A stretch of 64,000 bases of DNA from assembly GCA_018296165.2 (NCBI GenBank), contig JACKQL020000064.1, forward strand, positions 186,001 through 250,000, given 5' to 3'. A program made the translations under genes and the position numbers. The DNA comes from Termitomyces sp. T153. Its lineage: Eukaryota; Basidiomycota; Agaricomycetes; Agaricales; Lyophyllaceae. Under the pieces are notes generated by a model. It was not told the DNA's origin. It saw only the letters and a program-made list of their open reading frames with translations, and searched no databases. Below are positions 22,877 through 34,377 of this stretch, piece after piece (position 1 is the stretch's first letter; each line of letters opens with the position of its first letter).

Positions 22877-23980
22877 TGTCAGGTTCCACTGACCATGGAG
22901 GCTCAGCTTAACTGGGTGAGTCCTTACTAGGCAGATGTGATGTCCTGCACTTATAACCTAGCACTCTGGGGATGGTTTGTACTTTGGATGCCTGTGAGGG
23001 GAAGCTAGGGGGAGCAGTCCAAGCAAGTCCAGGAAAGTCTAAGACCAAGTATATTAAATGTTGGGCTTGGGCAGGTGTCAGATACAAGTCTGTAAGCAAG
23101 TGTGTGGGCTGCAATGTAAGTGGAGGCTTTGTGAGTGATGGGTGGGCTGCAATGTAAGTGGAGGCTTTGTGAGTGATGGGACCAGAACCAGAGTTTGATG
23201 GGGAATCAATTAAGTGTGATGAGTTCTGGGGCTGAGTGTAGGGTAAGGTCCAGAGTTATTGTAAGAATGTTTGAAGGGTTGTAGCATGTGTGCAGAGTTT
23301 GTAATGACATCAGAGTTGAAAGGAACTTAGAAACAATAAAGGAAACAGAGATGAATGAGATGAGATGAGACAGAACTGAGAAAGAGATAGATTCAAGACT
23401 AAAGATAGAAACAGAGACAAGACCAGGAAATGTAACAGAAGGAAACATGAGACACAGGTAACTAAGTAAAGCAATATCAAGACTAGAGTATGGAATGATA
23501 CTCTATGACTTATATACTGACTACTGGGAAAGCTCTGGAAATGGCAGGTCTGGTGGCAGGGCTTATTGGGGTCATGCAGAGTCAACAGGTGTTGGTTATG
23601 ATTAGTGGGCAGGCCATGGTAATATATTGATAGGATCAGATGGGAATGTGGGCTGCTCCAGGGTTATCATGATGCTTTAGAACTGGTTGGATAAGTCAGG
23701 ATGACAATCCAGTGATGTATGCCAGCATCAGGAACAGTGGGGGGGGGGGGAGGTTCCAGGGGCTCAGGAGAGGAAGGAAAAAGTATCAAGGTCCATGAGG
23801 GAATGCTTTGGAGTTAGCCAGGGGGCCATCAGGGCTTGCCAAAAAAGCATTGGAGTTAGCCAGGGTAGGTGCCATGGGTGAACAAAGGTTGGGGGTGTTC
23901 AAGGGAGTGTTGGGGCAGAATTCTGGAGGAGCAAGGTGGCTGGAAACAAGGTCTGGGGTCTCAGAGAGTGGGTCATGACA
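22877..23980 (-). repeat. Copy A 5' LTR (family 1)
   Basis: 1104 bp from TGTCAGGTTCC (plus-strand left edge) to GGGTCATGACA (right edge). In element orientation the LTR runs TGTCATGACCC...GGAACCTGACA, i.e. TG...CA. It includes a 12-G tract near 23,741. Similar LTRs are at 31791-32363 (part), 42590-43105 (part), 51935-52154 (part), 56155-56760 (part), 58108-58861 and 59535-60716. Confidence 0.88.
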
Positions 23981-24086
23981 GATATCAAGAAAAACAAGTA
24001 TCCACTCTTGCAGTTGAATCAACTGCTTCTTTAACTCAAAGGATCAGGTAGGGTAGAAGCAAGCCAAAAGATAGCAGAGCAGTGGC

Positions 24087-25510
24087 ATGAGGGGACTGAT
24101 TCACAGGTGTATTTCTCTTGCCAAGTCTGTGCATTGGCCTTCCATTATCAGATATATGAGCAATTACCTGAGGAGAAGCATGGAGGTAGCCAGAATGCAC
24201 AGTCTTCTCAAGGATGAATCTATTTGCAACACTGCACAAGGATGGTTGACAACTCAGAAAGTGGGATCCATCATGCCACAGAAGTTTGTTCATGCCCTTA
24301 ACAAGGCAACCTTGCCAGAATTGGGAATGAAACCAGATAAGTTATTATCAGAGAGGACAACACATTGGTGGTTGATCAAGCTAGGATGAACATGCACACT
24401 TCACAGGAAGGGTGTTTATATGTATGGTCACAAGTGTGCTGATATTGTCAAGTATCAAGAAGAGGTGTTTCTGCCATGTCTGTTGGAATATGAGAGAAGA
24501 ATGGCCAAATACAATGGACCTTAATTAAAGCATGTGGAACCTACTTTGAATTTGGAAGCCCAAGAACATGAGATAATCCCTATTTGGCAAGATGAGACTT
24601 GCTGTTAGCAGAATGACTTTGTTTCTTTGCCATGGTGAGTATCTGATCATGTTTCATTGTCTATCTGCTTTAATTCTATTGCTACACAGGCTTAGGCCAG
24701 GAGAACATCAGCTATGAAAGAAAGGCCAAGGCCATTTGATTCACATTTCTGATTTTATTGAGCCAACCAATGGCTATCTTGTTGCAAAAGATGGTACTGG
24801 CAACATTACTCATGAAGCAAGAAAGATTATCTTCCCTGGATCAAATGGAGATCCTTATTGAGATGGGCCTTAACTGCTTAACCAGGTGAAGGACCAGACA
24901 ATACCAACCTTTGAGGCTGCTCACCCAGGATGTCAAGGATTATTCATCTTTGACTACTCTTCAGTGCATGGTGCAATGCCTGAAGATGCAATCAGACCAT
25001 TTGAAATGAACAAGTCAAATAGTGGAAGGCAGTGCTTTCAAAAAGATACAGTTCTTCCAGAATCAAATCCTGATCCATGTTTTCATGGCAAACTACAGAA
25101 GTTGACTATTGAAGAGACAGGAGAACAGAAAGGTCCTGAAACCACACTCAGGGAACATGGGTTTGATGTGACAGGTATGAAGGCAAAATGTTCTCCTGTC
25201 TGTCCATTTGAGAATGAAGCCTGCTGCATGGCCCATCTCCTCAGCAAGCAAGAGGATATTGCAAGTCAGGTCTCAACACTCAAGGCCCTGATTGTGGAGG
25301 CAGGGCATCTGTGCCATTTTTTACCAAAGTTCCATTGTGAACTTAATTCTATTGAAATGGTATATGCATACAGTGGCTGATAGCATTGCTGATAATCTAA
25401 TTTACCTAAGTACCGGAGTCAGGTCAAGTACCAATATTGACAGGCACCAAAGTCCACCTTTGCAGATGCAAAAAAAGCAGCCTTGGGAGGAGTATTTATC
25501 TGATTCCTCT
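24087..25510 (+). pseudogene. DDE transposase pseudogene (IS630/Tc1-mariner-like)
   Basis: The plus strand across stops reads like a DDE transposase widespread in Agaricomycetes. Segments in order: WLIKLGxTCTLHRKGVYMYG, EEVFLPCLLEYERRMAKY, then IPIWQDET, HISDFIEP, then QGLFIFDYSSVHGAMPEDA, FEMNKSNSGRQC, TLREHGFDVTGMKAKCSPVC, CCMAHLLSKQEDIASQVS and HFLPKFHCELNSIEM. The Asp in FIFDYSS and the Glu in CELNxIE are the likely second and third catalytic acids; the first would be in IWQDET. Stops at about 24,388, 24,524 and 24,860 and CpG loss indicate an inactive copy. I could not define terminal inverted repeats. The IS630/mariner assignment rests on general motif layout. Confidence 0.7.
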
Positions 25511-27887
25511 TTTATGAAGTCCCTGTTATTAAACCCTGGATTTTAATCTAGACAAGGGGTTATTAATCCCTAAGAGGATTTTCTCTTCTAAAAAGGGCTA
25601 ATATTAATTAATAAACCTACAGGTCTTATAGTTTTTCATTTTCTTACTAACTAATATATTTTTGCAACAAGCTGGCTCTTGACCAATGCCCAGGTGACAT
25701 CATCTGCAAATCTATCAATCATTCTTGGTGGTTTGTCTAAGCTTACTGGGCTGGCTTGAAAGGGAATGCTGCTGCCTGGGCCATGCACAAGTACAAGAGA
25801 TTGTACTATCTCAAGGGCTGCTCTCATGCATATCAAAGCTCTGGCCCTTCTGCTCCAGCCCCTTGAGATGTTTTGTAATTGCCTGAAAATTTGGCTGCAC
25901 ACTTTTTCTTGTTGGGAAAACTTTGGAGATATGTTTTTTGATGTTTTTTGAGTTTTGTACAAAAAATTTGTCTAGCCAAGATATCAAAGTTGTTGAGTTT
26001 GCTTGTCCATGACTGTAGTGGTTTCTGTCTGTTCAGGAGAAAACTTTACTAGCCTCTCTTTTTTTTCTCATCATGCATGCTTCCCATGCTTTGCACTCCT
26101 CTTTTCATACAATTTGCTGTGGTGCTTTGCACCCCTCTTTCCCTAAGATCTGCTGTAGTTAAGCACAAATGCAGCCCTACATTGATTGACCATCTCCTAT
26201 TAAGTTCTCATGTCCTCTTAGATACCTCCTTATAATTAAATACTTCATAATTTCAATTCTCATTTTTTCTTTCTTGCTTCAATATCTATGTATAATGTTT
26301 TTTTTTGTGTTGAGAGGTGGCTGAAAGGTAGAAAACATTAGATTGTGAAGTCAGCCACAAAATTGTGAGCTGACTGAGTAGAAAGTCATAGAGAGTAGGT
26401 CTTGATTCAGAGTGAGAAGGACCACAGAGACAGAGTATTTGGCAAGTAGCAGGCTGTGTGGTTGGATCTAAACTACCCTGAGGAATTATAAGAGAGGATT
26501 TCATGTCCAGTCAAATGGCCTTTGCCCTGCCAACTCTGATTTAGATCATGTGATGTATTATTCAGCTTCTTATACATTTCAGATTGTTCAAAATATAATT
26601 CAAACATTCAATTGCTCAAAACACTGGGACTCACACAGCTGACGTTGCACCCATTGATGGAAGTAACAGTCAAATTGACAAATCTGATGATCTTTGACTT
26701 CTTTCTCATCCAACTAGGGGGAAAAAATTAGTTCAGGTCCTCATGTGCTCTCAGGTAATCCTATTGTTAGGGCTAGTGGAGCAAGTTCATCATTTAGTAA
26801 GTTGTGGGAAGTGTTTTTTGAGCACATGTATGATGTGAGCAAGGTACTGATACCAATCCAGAAGGACATCCAGCCTCCTACCCAGGCATGTTTTGAGGTC
26901 AAAGGAAATTGGAAGAGTAGAGTTAGAAATATTTTTAAGTCCCAAATCCAAAATAGGTATATTGATCTGATAATACACCAAAAACCTTATCTTCTTCACC
27001 CTTGAAGCAATGCCTTGGCATGAAACATCTACAAATATTGTTGGCCACCATGATGATGGTCACAATATTCCTGCCACCATCACTCTCATCAGTGCTGGGT
27101 GATTGCTCAGTGCACCAAAATGGATGAGGTTACCAGGTGAGAGCTGGTAACATCACATGCACCTGGTTATTGGTGGGCACATGTACTTGCTGTCATGCTC
27201 AGGGCACTCAATTGCTTGTTCAATGTCAATCAACCATTTTTTTGCTTGTTTGCATGTGTTTGAGTACTTGTTTCAGACCTTGATTTGAGTTTGGCTTATT
27301 TAAAGTCTGAAATGTGATAAGCCACAATAAATGATGACCCACTGATAAGACCCTATTCTCACTGAGTGAATTTTCATCTTTTTCCTATGTTTTGGCAACT
27401 TCAAGAATTTCTGATTTCTACATGATGCAAAGGTCATGTGACTTTGTCACATGTGGCCTAGACCCTTGGTCCACCAACCACCTCCTAGCAAAGTCCCCAA
27501 CAATATTTCCTTTCTGAGTCTTATTACTGCAGTTTTCATTATTTTTTGATCTGGTCTTATTTTCTTAATATGCACAGCCCTAGCAACTGGCATACTGGCT
27601 GTCATTCCAGGTGTTGAATTAGCTACTTTGGGTATTTGACTTTCACAAACCATTCCTCCTGACTTGCCTATGTCACTAGTGACCTTTTCACCATTATTGA
27701 CTCCTTTTAGTTTCATTAACTTACTTACTATAAATATCATCATGTTTTCTATACTACCATTGAAGAATCACACCTCATTATTAGCCCCAGACTTCAGATC
27801 TAAGTCTAGCAACTTTGAAGCATCTTCTTTTGCTCTAGTGCCCTCTCTATTGAGTTAGTGCCCTTGTCATTTTGCTCAGCCAGTACC
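25511..27887. other. AT-rich repeat-derived DNA, no recognisable gene
   Basis: About 2.4 kb of CpG-poor sequence with short open frames only. Open stretches at 25651-25962 (-) and 26745-27005 (+, containing SKLWEVFFEHMYDVSKV) have no domain I recognise. Probably remnants of older transposons. Confidence 0.4.
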
Positions 27888-28003
27888 TGTAAGGGCAACC
27901 TCTGGAGGCTGTGGCTCAATCACACAACTGGCAGAGGGAGATCCAAAGTCTATACTATAAGGAGGAAGAACAGGACAGAGGGGGAATGGGACATCCCCTG
28001 ACA
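27888..28003 (-). repeat. 116-bp solo LTR with perfect 5-bp target duplication
   Basis: The sequence runs TGTAAGGGCAACC...CATCCCCTGACA, which is the family 2 LTR in reverse orientation reduced to 116 bp. Both sides carry GTACC (27883-27887 and 28004-28008), a perfect target-site duplication. Its body (GAGGCTGTGGCTCAATCACA) matches the variant LTR at 29,731 rather than the 349-bp LTRs of copy C. Confidence 0.8.
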
Positions 28004-29730
28004 GTACCACCTTAGGATACTATTTCACCAAGTCTATGTTTAGTGCTAGCACCTACAGCTAGTTTTGTTTTGTTATTGTTCCCTGTTGCTAATGCCCTCT
28101 TTGCTACTCCTAGCACCAGCCTTTAGTATTGTTTCACTAGCACCTCTTACCTAATGACCTCAGTTTGACTCTAGCTGGGTTTACCCACAGAGTTTCACCC
28201 TTCCCTATTTGCTATCACCAGAGTCTTGACCTTGCACTAGCAACCTAACACCATTTCTGCATCTAGACAGCTTTCTGGGACCTAGCTCAACTTGCAACCC
28301 TCACTTCTTTAGTCTGTTCATACTCTACTTATGAAACTGCTAGTTGTTGGGTTCTCTGCACAGCAGCTAGGCAGCAACAGACATCATCACTGCATCTAAT
28401 TTTGTACATTGTCTTATGGTTCTTTTCTCAAATCTAATCTTGTAGCCTACTTGAGAGAACAACAAAGAGATATGGGTCCCATACTAATGCTGAGTACTAA
28501 GAAACTTAGCAAAATTGGGCCATGCATTGAGGGAGCAGCAACTTAGCTCTCAAACATCTTGTCTTGAAGCCCATCTTTGCTCCTTCTCATAGCAACACTT
28601 GCTCTTGATGCCCCTCCTAGGCTCTACAAGGCAGCCTATCTCATGTGATTTTTTCAATTACATTTTTGACCCAATTCCTTCTCTCATTGAATGCATCTTT
28701 CCTTTTAGGTCACTCAAACATTCTGATCTCCTCAAGCTCATTAAGAGGCAATGCTCATGCTGGCCTGAAAACATCCCACTCAACTCAAAGACCAACAAGA
28801 CTGAGCTTCACACTGTCCTTCTAGATATTTGCCATGGTTTCACTATGATGTGGCTGCAAGCCCCAATTGGCTTTACTGGTGACATGAACTTTGATCCTTT
28901 TTCAGTGAGCCATCCTCCCCTCTTCTTTCTAAATGATCCTTTTCTTACACTGTGCACAGCAACTGCTTAAACAATTGCAGCCACAAATTCCTGAGCCTCC
29001 ACCTTTACCTCTACCTGTGTCACTGTCTGTTCCTCAACCCCAGCAATTCAGGTTTGTCCCAGCTGAGAATGACACTAATCAGCAGCATGTAAGTCATTAC
29101 ATTCTATATCACAAAGATCACTTGTCAACTGTTTTCAGTTTCTAAATATTTATCTCCATGATTCTTGCTTCACACCAGCCTCCAGAAACAGCACAGATAT
29201 CACCATCAGTGTTGAGAACATGTTCTGTGGAGGACAGGGTATCTGGTATGTTTATTCAAGGGCACTTGTAACAAAAGTCTCAGAGAGCAGTTGTAGGATT
29301 ACTGGCCCTGTAGATGATCCATTCTTTTTGATTTTAGTTGTGTTCATGCAAGAGTCCAGGCCTTGTCAGAATTGGTACTCCTAATGTGTTAGATCCTAAT
29401 TTTGTACAATATTTTGTTGAGCACTAGTGACAGAACTTTTGAATGCTCCTACAAATCTGTCTTCACTTGTGGTACCTGAGTCACCAACACCTATGCTTAC
29501 ATTGTGCATTGTAGGTCAACTTGTCAGTCTGTGGTTATTTCTATGATAGCTCATCTAAGGCTAATTATTTTATTAGGTCAATTGTTTTGAAACACAACCA
29601 TCATCAACTTATACCATTGACCCAGTTCAAAGTACATGCCACTCACTTCACCTGACCCATGAAGAGGTTCAGCATGTCACCAAGAGGCTCATCAACATTG
29701 CTTCTGTCAAGTTCTGCTGACTACAGGGGC
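28004..29730. other. Repeat-derived DNA, no firm gene
   Basis: CpG-poor text with many stops. Around 28,700-28,850 the plus strand reads LKHSDLLKLIKRQCSCW and NSKTNKTELHTVLLDICHGF, which looks like a decayed coding segment of a fungal repetitive gene, but I cannot name the family. Nothing else recognised. Confidence 0.35.
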
Positions 29731-30070
29731 TCTGTAAGGGCTACCTCTAGAGGCTGTGGCTCAATCACACAACTGGCAAGAGGAGATCCAAAGTCTATTC
29801 AGCATCTACAAGAAGTTCTAGAGTTCTAGCTACTCACCTGGCAGAGGGAGATCCAAAGAGAACAAGTCCAAGGATCCCCAATGCCAGTGTTTGGAAAATT
29901 TACTCTAGAGCTTCTGGAAAAAACACCCAACAACAACCAAATCCAGAGTCCAATCAAAAAGCAGAACTCCATTGTAAATGGCCTCAATCTCCAGACTCCC
30001 AGCACTTGACCACATACAAATATAACCAGAAGATAACCCTTAGTCAAAAGTACTTGTAGTCCAAAGATGG
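29731..30070 (-). repeat. Family 2-like LTR fragment, variant
   Basis: Begins TGTAAGGGCTACCTCTAGAG and keeps GAGATCCAAAGAGAACAAGT near 29,845, matching the reverse complement of the family 2 LTR. No matching CCCTGACA end is found, so it is truncated. It lies just upstream of a copia fragment. Confidence 0.6.
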
Positions 30071-30239
30071 GAGGCCTACAATGAGTGGTAGGCCCAGAAT
30101 GCAGGAAACAAACCAGGGGTCTGGTAAGAGGCCATGAAGAAGGGACAATACTTGTCAGAATTATGGACAGAGAACCAGTACAACCTGAGGGCTAGGACTG
30201 GGACCAGCAGAAATGCCCCCCATCAGAATCACTTACAAA

Positions 30240-31473
30240 AACAGAGGATGTTATTTTTGAGAAAGTAGACCATGCCTTTGATGCTGGTAATGTCACAAAG
30301 GAGTTAATCCAATCCATTGCTATACTCTTAGCCCTATCTGACAAATCATATGCTCATATCTGCTCCATCATATCACATGACCTCATGGCTATTGCTGACA
30401 TTGAGAAGTATGGCCCAGCCAAGATTTGATGATTCCTCAAGGGCAAGCAGACTTAAATCAATCCAGACAAAACAAGTGCCTTGCCTGCTAACACAACACA
30501 GACTCTTTTCATGGTAAAAACCTCAAAATATGATAGGCTAATTTGCAGTGGCTGTAAGTTCCAGGGATGCCCCAGCTTTATAGGACATACATTACCTTGG
30601 TGTGTCCTTGAAGGTGGCAGTATGGCTGGCAAGACCATGGAGGAATCAAGGAAAGCTAGATTGGCACACTTTGACACACAATGCAAGACAAAAGACAAGG
30701 AAAGATTTATGTCAAAAATCACAGTAACCCCATCTGGCAGGTCAGCTTTCACCATCAAGGGCAATGTGGACACAATTGCAGCCTATATTTTGACTCAGGG
30801 AGGAAAACTTAATATTCCTGTGAAGGCCAAGTTTGCTAGCCTTGCATTGGATGAGCTCCCAAGCATAGGATCAGTTGAAGACATAGAAATGTTAGAATTT
30901 GATGTCCTGGTTGCAGTTGAGGAGGAGCCATGAGTAGGAATTGACTGGTATGAACATACCAACTGCAATCTGAACAAAGAAACAATCTTATCAAGCTCTA
31001 CAATTCCCTTCAACATCTTGTCATTTTATCTTGATTCAGGTACAACCATACATATCTTGCCTGACCCATCAAATTTCATTACTTTAACTCCAATTCCAGA
31101 GTGCTCAGTTTGCAGTGTTGGAGGATCATCTATTGCAGCAAAAGGCATTGGAAGCATCCATCTTTGCATGGAAGGAGGAGTGTCTGTCAAACTTGATAAT
31201 GCCTTATACATGTCAAAGTCCACAGTCTGCCTATTATCCACCAGCAAGTTAGCCAAACATGCTGGAATCACTACCACATTCAACAAAGCAAAAACCACAC
31301 TTATCAAAAAATTGACCAACACCCTCATAGCCATGGGAACTCTGCTCATGACAAAGGACCTCTATGCCCTCAATCTATACCTTGATCATGCATTCACAGT
31401 ACATGCCACACCAGATCTCCAGATCTGGCATAACAGACTCAGACACACAAGCAACTGTGAATTGAAAGTTTGA
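30240..31473 (+). pseudogene. Ty1/copia gag-protease fragment
   Basis: The gag part reads DKSYAHICSIISHDLMAIAD, then a Cys/His region CSGCKFQGCPSFIGHTLPWC (30,550-30,605), MEESRKARLAHFDTQ and LPSIGSVEDIEMLEFDV. The aspartic protease reads FYLDSGTTIHILPDPSNF (31,021-31,080), GIGSIHLCMEGGVSVKLDNA and VCLLSTSKLAKHAGI. The GAG-pre-integrase start DLQIWHNRLRHTSN follows and then breaks off at about 31,450. The protease DSG triad is intact. Integrase, RT and RNase H are missing here; a minus-strand copia RNase H fragment lies at 40,051-40,445. Confidence 0.82.
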
Positions 31474-31505
31474 TCAGTTGATCTAATCATTGATGGCATC
31501 AAACT
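31444..31505 (+). repeat. Short dispersed repeat S, copy 1
   Basis: About 60 bp, AAGCAACTGTGAATTGAAAG through ATCATTGATGGCATCAAACT, at the truncation point of the copia fragment. It recurs at 31,722 (+) and, inverted, at 41,762-41,825. Confidence 0.7.
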
Positions 31506-31721
31506 TAATTTTGCATCATCATATTAGCTACAGCTTGGAAATCCCCAGGGAGTGGGTTTCTTAGGCCAATAAACTATTGTTAACTTCAGGCTTACAATTT
31601 GTTGTATTTCATTTGAGCCTTGTTAATCCAGCTTGACCTGGTTGAGTTGGAGCACAAAATCAATTAAAATTCTACTTTCTACATGTTTACTGAGTGGGAT
31701 TGCATATAACTAAGCCCTCAA

Positions 31722-31790
31722 ACATCTGTGAATTGAAAGTTTGATCAGTTGATCTAATCATTGACAGCATCAACTTACATTTTGCATCAA
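31722..31790 (+). repeat. Short dispersed repeat S, copy 2
   Basis: Same core as at 31,444 (TGTGAATTGAAAGTTTGATC...), ending TTTTGCATCAACA. Copies 1 and 2 bracket a 220-bp segment of unknown origin. The family 1 LTR fragment begins immediately after. Confidence 0.7.
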
Positions 31791-32363
31791 CAGAATTGAG
31801 AAAGAGATAGATTCAGGACTAGAAACTAGAAACAAAGATGAAACAGAGAGAAAATGAGACACCAGTTAATCTGATATCAAGACTAAGGTAGCAAATGTTA
31901 TCCTATGTCTTATATACTATTTACTGGACCTTCTTTGGAGGTTGAGGATGTGATGGCAGGGCTTATTGGAGCCATGTGGAGTTGACAGGTGTCAGTTCTG
32001 ATCAAAGGGCAGGCTGTGGTGATATTCTGATGAGGATGTGGTCTATCCCATAGTCATTGGGAAACTCTGGAGTGGCTGTGTAGGTTGCAGGGGTGGTCTA
32101 GTGATGTATGTCTGTGCCAGGAGAAGTGTCAGAGAGGCTTGGGGGCCTTGTAAGTGAGAGGGAGAGGCTGAGGAGGCCCACAGAAGATGTGCTGGGGTTT
32201 TCCAGAAAGTCATCAGGGTTTGCTGAGGAAGCATTGGAGTTAGCTGGGGCAGGCACCATGCGTCAACAAAGGTTGGGGTGGGTTGGGGGAGATGTTGGGG
32301 AGTGCTCTGGGGAGGTGGAGTGTCCTAGGGGGCAGTCTAGAGGTGCAGGAGTGGGTCATGATA
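31791..32363 (-). repeat. Family 1 LTR fragment
   Basis: Matches the outer half of the copy A LTR in the same orientation: GAAAGAGATAGATTCA, TGATGGCAGGGCTTATTGGA, AGGCACCATGCGTCAACAAA and the end GGGTCATGATA, where TGACA has become TGATA. The inner part is missing. Confidence 0.8.
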
Positions 32364-33576
32364 GTATAGAGTTGAACAAATATTGTCAGCCACAATGACA
32401 AGGTAGTGTGTAACAACATAAAGGATTGTAAACAAGTGTAGTATGTTTGATAAAAGGTATGATGGCTAGGAACAAAAACATACTTGTAACAAGATCTCTG
32501 CTATAGGAATACCTTATTTACCAATCAAAGAGGGCACTACATGCTTGTTATGTGCCATTATATCTGTGTCACATAATGGAAATTGACTTTGCTGCATTTT
32601 CTACAAGCATGTATTTTACCCTTTCTACATAAACATAAACATGATCAAGTGTTGCTACAGAAAGACCAAATAAGAACTGGGGATTGTTATGTCCAACAAT
32701 ATCTTTGCTTTTGCTTACTTCAGTAACAAACTGACCACTTGAACATCATATAGCTTGAGGTCAAATCCCAAAACCAGACTCATTTTTGCTTCCTGCTAGT
32801 GTGCTTATGTTGTCTTTCCTCCAATTGTTGCAAGTGTGTTGATTTTTGGGCTATTTATTCATAGGAAGTCTCTCAAACAATCAATACTCCACTGATATAT
32901 TGGTCTGTTATCCTTATAGAAAGGAGAGGTTCAGATGGATTGGCAGACCTGGACAAGAAAGGTGAATGGATTTATCAAATGTATTTTTGGATACTGAGGT
33001 TATCAGGTCAATTTTTAATGGACAGGTGATGCATCAGATAGAAAGCATATTGCTGAAGAATATGTATACAACATATGATAGATAACATATTGCTATGATA
33101 TATTTACATACCTTGTATACAAATGTTCAAATTGTCATAGAAATAATGATAACAATGGCATTGGTTGTTCAGCACCCATGATCAGTGACTAAGGCAACAC
33201 AGACAAAGTTCAAAGACATTTCTGAATGCACCAGTTATGGTAATTTGAATGGTAGAAATAATAGTTACAAGCTAGGCATACTTTGTGATTGATAAAAACA
33301 AAAAGTAGTGGGTGTTGCAGCCAAAGAGGGTGCCCTTCATGGATGAAATACTGAATTATCACATAATTCCTACATAATGAGCTACAGTCCATGCTTTTGG
33401 CATGAGCCTGTAGCTCTTGCACTGCTGGGGCCAGAAAATGTTTCTGATGGAAAAAGAGTCAAACCTGTCATGTGTTTCTGGCTAGCTTTTTACTATAGAA
33501 AAAGGCAAATTTCCTTTGTTCAATGACTTTTTCCATCAGAAATTGCCACATGGGAAATAGCATAACAGGTTGCCTG
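32364..33576. other. No recognisable gene
   Basis: AT-rich CpG-poor sequence with no long frame. It contains an inverted repeat: TTTCTGATGGAAAAAGAGTC at 33,441 and its near complement at 33,524-33,542, with a 62-bp loop. It is bounded on the right by a copia LTR. Confidence 0.4.
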
Positions 33577-33922
33577 TGTTGGAATCTAAACTTGGGTGTA
33601 CTTAAGAAACATGGACACTAGTAAGTAATCCACCTCAGTCTGTAGGATAATGAACTGAGTTCTGTATCCAAGAAACATGGACACTAGTAGGTAATCCACT
33701 TTACAGGACAGTCAGTACAATAGATATATGTAGTTAAATGATTGCTCACCCTCAGTCTGTAGGATAATCAACTAAGGGTGCCTGTTAGTTCTACTCTACT
33801 ATATATGTAGTATGTTGTTTATTGTCCATTGTGTTGGTTGTGACAATGTAAGGGTGGCCAGTGTGATATAGTAAAAAGATAATGAAAGAATATGACAGTA
33901 GTACAGGCACACTTATGGTGTC
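33577..33922 (-). repeat. Copia 3' LTR, outer part, split by element C
   Basis: The plus strand begins TGTTGGAATCTAAACTTGGG. On the minus strand this is an LTR end ...GATTCCAACA, whose start TGTTGTGATCTGC is at 40,030-40,050 on the other side of element C. A purine tract (GAGGAGGAG, complement of 40,051-40,059) precedes that start. Internal direct repeats: AGAAACATGGACACTAGTAr at about 33,605 and 33,670, and CTCAGTCTGTAGGATAAT at about 33,634 and 33,751. Confidence 0.65.
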
Positions 33923-34271
33923 TGTCAGGGGACTTCCATTTCCAACCTCTGTGACTGGTTCCAGCACCTCTACAGCTTGTTCAATGTCTCCAGGGCTCCT
34001 TCTAGAACCCCAGAGTTCTCCATATTACCTCAGCAGTCATTGTCCTAGGGTTAGGAGTAGCTCTGGTCATCTGTACAGTAGTTCCCACACTTCTGCTGCC
34101 TGCTGATGTGCTGCACTGAGCAGCAGAGATCCTTAGACTTGTTCTCTTCAGATTCTCCTCTGCTAGGTGATTAGTTACTGATTGTATTGTTGTCTACTCC
34201 ACTAATACACTTTGGATTCCCCTCTGCTAGCTGCATGACTCTGATCCACTGCCCCAGAGGTTGCCCTTACA
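33923..34271 (+). repeat. Copy C 5' LTR
   Basis: 349 bp, TGTCAGGGGACTTCC...GAGGTTGCCCTTACA. A hand comparison with the 3' LTR gives about 46 differences (about 87% identity), almost all transitions and many as TG/CA swaps. Confidence 0.92.
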
Positions 34272-34377
34272 GTAGAACAAGTCTCCTGAAACTGGTCTAG
34301 AAGCTCCCCATAGCCACAAAGAACCTCTGAGCTGCTACCTGTTGCTTCCCCACTAGGACTAAACACTGTGGAGTTCT

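Larger units (their letters stand above)
15061..23980 (-). mobile_element. Ty3/gypsy chromovirus, family 1, copy A
   Basis: Minus-strand element whose 5' LTR is at 22877-23980, followed leftwards by gag, CCHC, two retropepsin-like domains, RT, integrase and chromodomain, then the opposite-strand frame. The 3' LTR is absent: sequence homologous to copies B and E stops near 15,061 and the tyrosine recombinase fragment begins. RNase H and the connection region are deleted at about 18,418. CpG is almost absent and every domain carries stops. Confidence 0.9.

Noticed and set aside
23740..23752. 12-G tract as a possible G-quadruplex or regulatory site
   Set aside because: A single G run in an LTR, repeated in the related LTR at about 58,790; likely a slippage-prone homopolymer with no further support.
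25651..25962. 103-codon minus-strand frame as a host gene
   Set aside because: No recognised domain, CpG-poor surroundings and no flanking exons in phase.
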